Of a stretch of 64,000 bases of DNA, positions 47,572 to 59,300 are shown piece after piece. Source of the DNA: Polytrichum commune (taxonomy: Eukaryota; Streptophyta; Polytrichopsida; Polytrichales; Polytrichaceae); assembly GCA_950295325.1 (NCBI GenBank), contig OX485808.1, positions 3,908,501 to 3,972,500 of the forward strand, in the 5' to 3' direction. The notes beneath the pieces are model-generated. The model was not told the DNA's origin and searched no databases. It was given only the letters and a program-made list of their open reading frames with translations. A program made the position numbers and the translations under genes. The number at the start of each line of letters is the position of its first letter. Within the stretch, counting starts at the first letter, position 1.

Positions 47572-48004
47572 AAAATCAATCGAAAAAAGAGAAAGAGTCG
47601 ACCATAGCCCAAGGTTATATATCCCTGAGAAAGGTGCTTGGCGCCCTTGAGAAACGACCTTCGAAGAAATAGATGATACTCATCCTGTAGAAAACAACGA
47701 AAACATACCCGTTAAAAAAAATTGTTTAAATCAACCAATATTACTGGAAAGTGAGAGCACGGTAATAGGCAAAAAATAGGAATTTTCAATCTTTAAACCC
47801 CTTGGGTCCACGGTTATAGGTCTAAAAAATTGGCCACAAATAATAATATTCTTCGAATATTTCTGAAATATATTCCAAATTGCTAAATTTAGCAAAAATG
47901 TCTATATTTGGATTCTGGTCTCCATTTTCTGCTCTCCGCTCTCCAATTCTCCGCTCTCCGCTCTCTGCCCATTGCTCGCATACAAGTCTCGTCCTCTACC
48001 AAGT

Positions 48005-51000
48005 AGTCTATAACGCTACACTAACTTATGTTTTATTGACTAGGAGTAGTCTACTATGTCTTATGAATGTTGGTCAAGACAATAGAAGGAAACAGGTCCT
48101 ACATGACAGACGGGTCTAACACGGATGGCTGCTGTGTTGGAAACTCCCACAGTAGGCACAAATTTAGGGCGAAATAAATCATGTTTTGGCAAACGGGTAA
48201 AATTGCCACTTTGAGGTAAAGTGGATGTCGAAAATGTGTCCTCTGTTTGTGTGCGCGGGGTTGACTGGGTGGGTGGGTGTATTTATGGTCTGGGCCTGGC
48301 ACATACACCAAAAAAACGCATGTTTTTTTAGTGTGACTTAATCAATGTTATGGCAGCTTGTTGCATCGATATAGACGAAGGCGTCCTATTTGATATACGC
48401 CAGCCGCAGTGAATACAACAGGTAATCATTAACAACATTGTGTATTGTATTTGCTGGCATTTGTGCGTACACCGTATGTTGGTGCGTAGCGGTGTTCTAT
48501 GGGTAGACCGTAACCTTCGGCACGTGTATGCCGATATATCGTATTCGCTATGGCGTATTTATTTTCCCCGACTTCATGTATTCAATGTACTTTATTGTTT
48601 GTTGCAATGTGTTTTGGGTGTTTCCGTGTATGCGCTTAATTGGTGCCGCCACATATTTCTCTCTGCCTGTCATTCTTCTGTGTCCCTGTTGCAATGATGA
48701 TGTGTGCGCAGTCCACAATTGTTACAACGATTCCATAGCAGTGGGCATCATGCGATGGACAATGGTTTTAGGTGTGCATGTAAGCAATTTTTTATGCAAT
48801 TTCCAATGTTTGATTATAGGAAGCATCTTCCATGCCATTGTGTTCTCCAGTTGCGAACTCCCTATTCTGCCCCTATTGTCAACAGTGCCCCCGACACCAA
48901 ATTACCCCCCCCCCTAATGGTTGGGTGTTTCTCTCCATGGTGTTGGCTCGTTGTCGTTGCAATGCATGTCACCGCTTCCCCCGTCGACAAACTCACCCTC
49001 CTCGCACCTGCATTTGAACACATATGTATTGAGCGCCACAGTTTGCGCCCATTACCCCCCCCCCTCATGTGCCGGGTTTTCTCCCTGCAAGCTCTGGCAG
49101 CCCACTGGGAAAATCCGCAGTTTATATATACAGTTGCCTTGCATTGCATCACTAACCACCAATGTTAGTTTTTCATGCTTTATGTTAACCACAACAGCTC
49201 ACCGAGCCACATAAAATTCTCGAAGAAATCCACTGGAATTGTGGGTATATATTGGTTGAGCCCATTGTCCAATTGCCACAGCAGAGAATCCTTGTAAACG
49301 AGTTGTATATTAACACTCACCACAATGCTGCCCACAATTTTATATACCTTTCCCTGGGCAGATTTCAAGCAGGGAGTAGTCTCGACATTGCAAAATCTAC
49401 AGTACAAATCCCACACAAAGGATTTGCTAGTCATTCAGTGTAAATGCAATCAGCGTCCCTGCAAGTACATATTCCGAAGAAGGGTGATTGCCCCAAGTTT
49501 TTGGCAGCAAGGTTTTTCAGCTGTCTGCAAAAACGCAAATTTCCAGGGAAACGGACCTTCCGTACTGTCCACTCCGAAACATTCATATGCCATGAGCCAG
49601 TTTCCGTGGCAGGGAAAGGAAACGGACAAACACTAATCATAGAGAGACCTAGTTAAACAGATGCACACCATGGGTGTTTCAGCCCATTAAATGCCTCGCT
49701 TCTGTTTTTTAATCAATCCTTCTCAGAGGGGGGGACACAGAGGGAGGGTGGGTGCAACCCAAGCGTGGACGTGGGAGGTACACACAGAGCAGTGGTGGTG
49801 GTCGTTCGGCAACAAAGGAGGTGGAAATGACAGGAGGCGGGAGTTTGAACCTCAATCTGTTCCCCGATAGGCTTGATGGAACTGAAGGCTTGCGGGGGAC
49901 GGGGAGGGCTCCCACCACAAATACCACGAGTGCCGTCAACAGAGGGGTTTGCAGGGGCTCAGGAAGAGGCACTGGGCGGGTGAGGCGACTGCCGGCAGTG
50001 CAACCACGGTACCAGTCCACGGCAAGTCCTGCAGCCGCAACCCATCCCATTCCATCATGAATATGTTCAATAGGTGTGCATGATTTAGGCGCGGTGTGAA
50101 AGACAATGCTTGGGCTGTCAAAAATTAATTCTATGGTTTGCATTTGGCACAGGACTTTGTTAGAGCTGGTGCGGAATGTTGGGTGTTGCATCCAAGGAAC
50201 GGAACAAGACCAGTGGCAGAAGGAATAGCCGGACACCTGCATCGGCAAAACATTGCGGATGTTGGCATAGACCGGAGCTTGCTAGAGGAATTGTGCGAGG
50301 ATGGGCAGCAGACGGTGAACGTCACGAAGATGCACAAAAGAAACACCGAGCTCTTGTTTCCGGAAGAAACTGACTGCTCCAAGTACATGGACAACTACGT
50401 CACCCCGCCTGCTCCCAGCAACACCACCGTAATGTGGTCCACAAGGCTTTTGTCGGAGAAGGACGCAGAGGAGTGAGACACACAACCGTGTGCATGTCGC
50501 ATGCTCCTATATGTGCAACGTGGAGAAGGAGCAGTGACCACATGTGTTGTGCATGCACTAGCGCAGTTGCATGTTTTGACAGGAAATGTATGCAACACCA
50601 GTGTGCACACTCCTTTTGCACATTGGAGCAGAGTGCGGAGGCACAGGGACAACGAGGGGTTTTGGTATTTTGGGATAGGATGTTGCAATATATTGCACAG
50701 CGGATGTGTGTCGCACAGACGCACGACTGACATCGAATCCATGGGGTGCCAATGCAACATCGAAGAAGGAGCCAACATTGTCACAGTTGAGGCTGTTCTT
50801 CTAAATGTTGTGGTGCACACACTGATGCTGCGACAGAAAATTGGGGGGGGACTGAAGTGAAGATTCTGGAATGTCTGCGACATTTGAAGGCTATTTGCCG
50901 TCCAATATGGTCGTGTGGTTTTCCTGCATACTATGATGCTAGGGACTATTTTTTGTTTGTTTTCCATGCCCATATCCCAACACAAATAATGCACCCACTG

Positions 51001-51690
51001 GCAGGTTTCTGCACTCCTACGGCAAGGTTTGGCACGAAGGGTCGAACTCCAAGCATGTGCAGGGAGGGAGTCACACCGGAATGCAATTTGTGGACTGTGT
51101 GCACGGAAGAGGCAAACAAACATGCAACACACAGCCCTCCGTGTTGGCAGGTTGCGTCCGTGTTTCTACGACAGTGCGACGTCCCATGAAATTTAGCAGC
51201 AGCACATACAATGCACGGCACGTGGACGTTTCAGGGGCTGTGAATGGCAGGCCCTCACCCTAAACGACACAAACGGAATAGGAAATTGTATGTTCTTGCT
51301 ATATTAATATATGAGTCCCATTGTGCACAAGCATTCAAAACAGTTTCCGCCAGAGAATGTCCCCATACGGCCATTCTCGAATACGCAAATGGTATTCGTA
51401 CCGCGTAGAGAAGCTTGGCCATATTTAATACTTACATGCCGACGTAAAATTGTCTAAAAGCTGAAAGAGCAGCGACTTAATGCAAAATACAGGTCGCAAC
51501 AACCTATACACAAACCACGGAATTGAACGACCAAAAAATACGGCGACGACCAAACAGAAAAGAGTATAAAAAAAAATTAAAACAAACATAAAAAAAAAAA
51601 AAAAACCGCATGTGACGTACACCGGGTGTTTTATAAACTCAAGGAAGTCATAAATCCAGTCATATAAACGGTGATATGTAGCAATGTGGC
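48005..51690. other. CG- and TGCA-rich region with overlapping open frames
   Basis: Composition changes abruptly compared with both sides: more CG dinucleotides and many TGCA/GCATGC words. Long frames are open on both strands (for example a 245-codon minus frame at 51,132-50,395 against plus frames), so frame length is not evidence here. Poly-C runs occur at about 48,905 and 49,056. A minus-strand frame at 49,434-49,190 (VWDLYCRFCNVETTPCLKS) and a nearby CTCRDADC phrase look protein-like but unassigned. No inverted ends found. Confidence 0.4.
50153..50476 (+). CDS. Candidate terminal exon, unknown protein
   Basis: An acceptor (TTTGGCACAG) at 50,152 opens a frame of 107 codons to a stop at 50,476. 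It starts DFVRAGAECWVLHPRNGTRP, contains IADVGIDRSLLEELC and ends STRLLSEKDAEE. Amino-acid use is protein-like and no repeats are present. An upstream frame (49,827-50,060, beginning MTGGGSLNLNLFPDRL) might be the first exon, but the one good donor I see (50,009) gives the wrong phase. Function not recognised. Confidence 0.35.
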   Translation, partial: DFVRAGAECWVLHPRNGTRPVAEGIAGHLHRQNIADVGIDRSLLEELCEDGQQTVNVTKMHKRNTELLFPEETDCSKYMDNYVTPPAPSNTTVMWSTRLLSEKDAEE

Positions 51691-51898
51691 AAGTGTCATA
51701 TGTTTACATTTTAGTATGTAAGAGGAAGGCATTCTTGAGCATAATAATGTCAAATGTCATTTGTGTACACTTTAGTCAACTTGTGACCATTGTCAAACAT
51801 AGGCATACATCTCGTACCATTATTGAACATACGCATGCCAAGATATTAGTAAGCGCATTTGAATGCCAAATGTCATGGGGTGAAGTTGTTGATCATTA

Positions 51899-52320
51899 AG
51901 GTAGAAATACCATAACCCATTAACCACCCTCCAGCCGTGCACTAGACCGCCGTCATAATGGTGAAGTGTCATTTCTAAAACCAATCATGGCTGGGCGGCA
52001 ACTTCAATGCGTGTACACTTAGTGCAGCCAATGGGAGTCAAGAGTCAATGTACTCATGAGATAACCGATTTAAGCGATGTTCTATATGGAAATGTGGAGT
52101 ACCGTGTTTAGTTTAGGGAGAATCTAGTGAACGAGTAGTGGGTTGGACAAACTTTCCACTTTGGAAAATTGTAGCATTTTCTATATAGGGTAGAAAAATA
52201 TGAAACAACTTGCATTCTTCATGAATCCTTCTCGTCCATCTTGGAAAATTACCTCATGATTGTCAGACCAAATCTTCAATGCGAATCACCTTATTTTCAC
52301 GGGTTATGGTATTTCTACCT
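51899..52320. mobile_element. 422-bp MITE with TA target duplication
   Basis: Ends are inverted repeats of 20 bp: AGGTAGAAATACCATAACCC at the left and the complement GGGTTATGGTATTTCTACCT at the right. TA flanks both sides (51,897-51,898 and 52,321-52,322), as in Tc1/mariner-type elements. The interior is non-coding. Confidence 0.82.
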
Positions 52321-52528
52321 TAGTGTAACCTAGCATATGCCTCGAAATAGGGTAAGTGACATTATTTTGCATGTGACAATAAATGGTGTAGTTAAAGGCA
52401 ATGAAATGATTTTAGAGTCCGGGAAGCCAAAAGGCTAATGGAACTGAAAGTACATCATGATGGTTTCAAAGTGGGTAACACCCTAGTGTGGTGGAGTGCA
52501 GTAGCCTCCATGAGATAGAGACTAATGT

Positions 52529-52770
52529 TCACTTGATGATCCAATTGAATAAAGACTCGAGACTCCCTAATACTACATTCTCAAATATTGATGAAAATTG
52601 ATCTCTAATGGGGTTGTATAGGGGACACTCCAACAAAAAGTGTGCCTCATTTTCAATTGCATTATGAGAGCAAAAGTGACATAGTCCATGATATATAGAG
52701 GTAGGGACAGTTGACCACCGCCCACTATCAATGAAATGGGAGAACCGGCTACTAGTTACAAACTGATTAA
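52529..52770 (-). pseudogene. LINE reverse transcriptase C-terminal remnant
   Basis: The minus strand reads an open frame with SRFSHFIDSGRWSTVP, LCHFCSHNAIENEAHFLLEC and PLYNPIRDQF, ending at a TGA. The pattern C-x2-C, then E-x-E-x-HF-x2-EC-P-x-Y-x3-R is the zinc-binding tail (zf-RVT) that follows reverse transcriptase in plant and other LINE-like elements. No RT palm motif is present upstream, so only a 3' fragment survives. Confidence 0.7.
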
Positions 52771-53357
52771 TTTTTTTCCCCCAAATTATGAGTTCAAAAT
52801 CAAAACTATAGGAAATGAACCGAATCTTATATTACAAGAATTACTTCAATTTAAAGTTCAAGCACATGGAATAACCAACACATTTCGATAACTAATTGGT
52901 TGATGATAAGAAGTAAGAATAGCAACCGAGTTGGCTCAAATTTCTCTCGCTCACTGGTTCTAAGCAACCATTTTAGGGCCTGCACACTTAAAAAAGTCAT
53001 AGAGGGTGGAGATCAATTCCAAATGGCATAAAATTTTATGCGTGCTTTCATTAGATTGATGGCCACATTCTAACAAATTTCCAACTAATTCCAAGGCAAT
53101 TTGGTATCTAAAACTAAACTGAAAACTGGATTCTTGTGTTCACTTTTGGCTTCTTGGGAAATTAGGAGTTAAACAACGGTTGTGTGCATGGAATATGACA
53201 CTCAAACCTCACCAAAAATTGATCCTACTCAAAGGAAACCACAAATATATACCAACACAACTTGGGTCCAATCCAGAAATCTCAATTATATATTACGACT
53301 TGCTTGTCTCACAAACTTCAAATAGTTCCAATGTTGTTGCGTGACTCGATGGGACAG

Positions 53358-56300
53358 TCAATATCGAGCCAAGGAGGGCATTGAGATGTTTCCTTCTTGG
53401 CCAAAATATGAGCTAGATGTAAAATTTGAATTGAAGGAACCGAACTTAGGTTCACTTGCACTTTCACTTATTAATTGAACATCTTCCATTTGTTTACGAT
53501 CTAATAACATATTTATTACATCAGACATTTTAGGACGGTTGGCAGGCATGTATTGCACACAAGAAAGTCCTATCTTTATCACTTGTGTTATTTCTGTGTT
53601 TAGGGTCTCATGAGCCAATTTTGGATCAATAAGATGCCATAGTTCATTGGTTTCATGCATCCTCCATGCCTGTGCAAAACACGTCAATGCTTTAGAATTT
53701 GTAACAAGATAATCTACATAACTACCATCACAAATGTGATTTAGAAGGGATAATCTATAATCAAAGTCCTCTAAAATCCACATTATCAAACTAGCCAAAC
53801 TATAGGTTTAATATAAGGAAATTTGCAATAAAAGCATGTGCTTTGCATAAAAGTTAACACCGAAAGCATCTTCACATCTCAAATGTAAACAATCCAAATA
53901 ATGACTATGATTCAAGGGCGCAACCACAATAAATGATTAGAGGTAAGACCATAAATATTTACCCATTGTAGCAAAATATGTTGTCCCTCAGGTTTCCCAA
54001 AATCAATATTCTTTCTTCCGCTTATAATTTCAAGAATCACAACACCAAAGCTAAATGTGTCAATTGATGTCGATATATGACCAAAACTTGCATATTCAGG
54101 TGATAAATAACCTCTGCCAAGACAAATAACCACCACACAATGATCATGTTGAACAATTTACAAATTTGAAATAATGAGACATGAAACAATGTCAATGCAA
54201 TAATAAAATGCTAATGTGCAATTGCAATTTCTATTAACAACATGACTAATTGACTAGGAGGGCTCCCCTGTATTGAGGATCCGGGGAGGATCACATAAAC
54301 AACTTCTTTCACAAGGTCTATATTGCTTTAGTATGTAAAATATCTCTTTCTAGAATATACATTTTTGAACAATAAAAAAATGAGCTATGTTACATTAAAC
54401 GTTACAAAATACATCAATAAACTATGTTTCTATCACCCCCTAGATCTATGTAAATGCATGCATGGAAATCTATAATACATGTCAAGGCCCATTAAAATGC
54501 TATAGAGCATGTGTGGACCTCAAGACAATATATTATTATTACATATGTATAAGCTGAGTGCATACCTTGTTCCAATAACGGTGCGGGTAATATGGGTTTG
54601 TTCATTATCCAACTCAGGCACAAGGAGCGCCAATCCAAAGTCGGCAATCTTTGGGTTCAAATCTTTGTCAAGAAGAATATTGGGTGCTTTGATGTCCCGG
54701 TGTATAATTGGGGGTTGCACTTCTTCATGAAGGTAGGTAAGAGCTCGAGCAATGCCTATTATGATTCTCAAACGTGTTGACCAATCCAATTCAAGTTTAT
54801 TTTCGCTCGGGCAATCTAAACAAACAACAAAAATGTCGTCTTATGAATCTTGAACACACTAGCAACAACAATGACATCATGACTATAAATCATGACATCT
54901 AATAATGAAAACAATAATAGTGAAACGCTTGTTTAGGAGGATTTCATTATCTTTAAACACAAAAATGCTAATGTAAACAACCCACATGGAGTTCAAGCAA
55001 AATAATTTCGTGAAACCAACACACTAAATAAATATTTCTTTGAGTTCCATGAATCTCATGTACTATCCTATCAAATTAAATATTTTACTTCAAATTCATA
55101 TTGTTATTTATGTAGATGATTAAACAAATGAAACATAAATTAAATCTTACCCCATAATGCCTGGGCGAGGTTTCTGTTTTCAGCATACTCATATACCAAG
55201 ATTCGTCGATCACCACTGAGACAACAACCCTTCAATTTGATCAAGTTGCGATGTTTGATGCCTGAGATGACTACAACTTCATTCAAAAAATCCGAAAGCA
55301 CTAATTTTGATTTGATCAATTGTTTCACAGCAACATGTGTGTTGTTTGATAATGTTCCCTGCAAAAGCAACGCAACAAATGTCAATCAAAACAAGAATCA
55401 TAATTATAAGTAATACAAAATACCAATCAAGTTTCAAGACCAAGTGATCAATACCAACACGTGTAAGATAACACAAATCATGCCATTCATTTAGTCTTCA
55501 AGCAACACACCTTAAAATACCCGTTCTATATCATGTACCTTATACACCACACCAAACCCGCCTTCTCCAAGCTTGTTATCATGGTGAAATTCACGAGTTG
55601 CAACTCTCAATTCACTATAGGAATACATCTTTGGCTTAACTTCTTGCTTCGATAATTCTGAAAATCACAGCATCAGTCAAACATGTAACATGTTTAGTCA
55701 AATTTCATTCGACATGTTGTAATATAAAATTACTTCAAAATAAGTTTGTTTGAACTGGACAATCGTTACCGAATGCTTCAAAATTATATCAAATGGTTTC
55801 TTTCTTGTCAAAGTGGGATTTATCATGTTTATTTAGCTTTCTTTAACTTTTGTCATTGACATTCAATTGTATGCTACTCTTTAAAAATACTCATACTTTC
55901 ATAGGAGATAAGAAGAGCCAAAACCCTACCAAATATTACATAAAGTACTAAGGGCATGAAATAAAATTTGGCTCTCATGCTATATGTATATAATTGAATC
56001 CAAAATTCATTTTATGCACAAATAATGGATGAAGTAAGATACGAAGGAGATGGTTCACCTTGTTCAAGTTTACGATAGGTCAAGTTCTTGACATACAATC
56101 TTCGAATTATCACGGCAAAAGTCATAATAACCAAAAACAAGAAGCCCGCTACAGTGGAAAGTACAATCTCCAATATATTTGTCGATTGTTTGGAAACTGC
56201 ATACAATTCAAAAAAAAGGACCACAAATTGGAGTTAATTGAAGCACATGATTGTATTCACAACAACATGGAGAAAACACACCAAGTCATTTGGGACACCT

Positions 56301-59300
56301 TACATGATTATGATAAGATTGAGTGGCAACAAACTCTCTCGGATTTAAGAAAAGGTCTCGGACGTTGCCTACCAAGATGTCTTTAATGAATTCGGCTTGA
56401 TTTGGGGAGTCAAAGGTCTTATTGTGACCTGGAGTAACTTAGTGGTCACTTAGAAGGCTAAATATAAAATGAACATTATTTCTTGATTTCCCCTTGGGTT
56501 GCGCTGGTTCACCTGAAGTGGTTGTGTTTTGGTTTCTTCTTGTAATTGGAATCTTCAAATTGTGCAAAAAAAAAGGGACTATATTCACAACAACATTCTA
56601 CAAAATATGTATGAAGCTTGAATTCACTACAACTTCTGGTTCAATATCCAAGCAACATCCATTATGGTGGCTACCATCCTTGTAATTTTGCAAACATGTC
56701 CATACGGTTAGTTGCAACAACACATTACTACGATAAGTGTATATAGAGATTTGAGAAGATAATTATTACTTGAGAGTGGTGGAGAAGATTTATTGAATCG
56801 ACATACACTTGCTTTAAGATTCGACTCAATCTTGGTGCAATATGGATTGCCACCTAAGCTGGATGAAGAGCACACCAAAATATTAGTAGAAAAATATCCT
56901 TCTAGGGAAAACATTTTGAACTAAAATGTAGAATCAATGGAATGAAAAACGTCCATAATGTATTCTTGTCATCGTAGCAGAAATTATAACTTCAATTTGG
57001 AATATTCTCCACTTATGAATGGGTGAAACAAGAATTGAAATTGAATGGGTGATAAGGTGATAATAGTCCCAAAGGATGCACTTACAAAAGTACGTTTTGA
57101 CTCCCAATCAATGATTCAGAGTACGGTCCGGATTTTGCGTAGTTAACAGTAGAGATGTCATTTCCCACCAAAGATATTGTTGACATAACAAATCCTTGAA
57201 AGGGTAACACTGGAAAACTGAGTGAAGTGATTTGATTGTAATCAAAATATCTATATATGAACAACAATTCAAGGCATTAGTTATTGTGCCAGACTTGGCT
57301 AGTACCAACTTTTCATGTGAACAATTGTGAGACCATTGTAGCAATTATAACTAGATTAGTGCATTTGAACATGCTTGTTGTGAGGTGGTCAATGATGAAC
57401 TTACATTGAACTATTAATAAGGCTATGTGAGAACTAGCTAAACCTATTTGACCAGCTATACAAAATTGTCTAAAACATATAAATCTTAAGACATTGTATT
57501 CTTGAGTACATCTAAGTAAGACTTAACCTGCTATTGAATTATACAATTCTAAGTATTGGGGGATGACTTTGAAAGATACATGTGTAACCTAAGATTTTGA
57601 ATTATCACCAATATTTCAATTATATGAAATTTGATCGCACAAGTTTACGGATGATCAACGAGGCTCAAGAAGCTGAAATTGGCTCATAAGGCGGCCCATG
57701 AGCCAACATTATACACATCTCTTATTATAATATAGGTGGCCTCATAAGTTATAAATGTTCGAGGGTTAGTACAATTTGTTCATGTAGGTTCAAGTTGCTT
57801 AACTACATAACTTGTGTACGATTGTTGTCAATCTTATAATATGCTAAGAATGAAAGAATTTCATGTTCTATATACTTTTGCTCAATATTACCCTTCGGTA
57901 CGTAACTCTTGTATTATATGGCCCTAATTATAATCACTTATAATGCATTTTAGTCTAATCTCGAGTGATATAATTTGTTCTAATGTAGGAAACTCTTGTA
58001 GCACTTCTAACAAGGAATCCAAGAATGTAATTATATATAAGAAATAAATATTCCTTGAAGCATATAATTGAATTAAATACCTAATGATATGAGTTTTTTT
58101 TAAAAAAAATTAAAAAAATACAGGTTATAGAGGCCAAACTACCCAAAATTTTGGGATTTTTAATTTTCAAAATAAAGATTTTATATTGTATATGGCCATG
58201 TAGTGGCCATATACAATATAAGTAAAATCTTGTTGATATTGTACATTCACCAATTATTGTTTTGCTCATTTACTACACTTCCCCAAGCGTACACTCAATT
58301 GGGGATGCTTACTTACATATTTTGTAGAGATTGGCACTCCAATACCGAGCTCGGAAATTCTCCTCTTAAAGAATTGTTCCTCACATAACTAGCCCCACAT
58401 TCAAATGCACACAAACATGTATTCAATTACGGCTTGTTATTTGAAAGTAAGAAGTCTCCATATATATAATGCATGACATGCTTGTAGTGTTAATTACTTT
58501 ATAAAGTAATGTCAAATTTAAGATCGCAATGGCATGGTAGACGTACAGCAGTTGCAAAGCTGGTAGAAAGTTGCTTGAAATGGTAAAATTGTTGAACTGG
58601 TTATTGGAAAGATCTATGGTTGTGTAGTTTAGAACACCGGATGACAACGGAATCATGTTGTTGAAGAAGTTGTGACTAAGATTTCTGAAGTCAACAAAAA
58701 CAACCAACATGAAGAGTGAATCAATCTCTTGGATGAATTCGTAAAAACTCATTCTACATGTATCAATCAACAATTTCTTTGCACAATTCTATGCTTTTCT
58801 TTTCTTTTGGATTAGCTCCATTCACACACCAAGTCATTAGTTAATGGTTGGTTAACAAGCTAATCGAACTTAACTCAAAAGGGTCTAAGCGTTCCGATCA
58901 TGAGCTAAACATGTACAAAGATGTGTCATTGAGCTACATGTCTTCATTGTATCAAAATTGATCCTATCTTGATTGAACTCAACAATCAAACACGATTTAA
59001 ACAAATTCAATACAAAAAAGTGCATAGAGACATAGTAGTTTTAGTACATAACTTAGGTATTCTCGAGAGAAAATGCATATGACCCTACTTTATAAGATAA
59101 TAAATATAGGTAGTTTGAAGTTTATAAATCAAGGAATTATAATTTTGAGACTTGGTGAAAAGTCATGGAAGCACTATAGATAGGTTGTATAGTGGATTTG
59201 TTAGACCTCTAAGGGTTAAAGGGATAGAAATTGAGGATCTTACAAGGTATCATAAGAAAGGGCATTCATTCCACTGAAGCCACTGAAGTTCACTGTTCCA

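Larger units (their letters stand above)
31406..47995. mobile_element. 16.6-kb Mutator-like element (MULE), composite
   Basis: CTACCAAGT at 31,397-31,405 and again at 47,996-48,004 is an exact 9-bp direct repeat, the Mutator target size. The ends are inverted and similar: left AGGAATGCTACGATGTGAGC then GGTGAGCGG repeats then GTGAGCAGAAAATC; right (reverse complement) AGGACGAGACTTGTATGCGA then GAGAGCGGAGAGCGG then GAGCAGAAAATGG. Inside are a MULE-type transposase pseudogene, an accessory ParB-like gene, about 5 kb of tandem repeats, a tRNA-like hairpin and another ORF. Large size, subterminal repeats and accessory genes are known in MULEs. The transposase is broken, so it is not autonomous now. 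Confidence 0.8.

Noticed and set aside
50395-51132. 245-codon minus-strand ORF
   Set aside because: It overlaps open plus-strand frames in a region where stops are rare because of composition. It is Cys/His/Thr-rich with no domain and no splice or start support.
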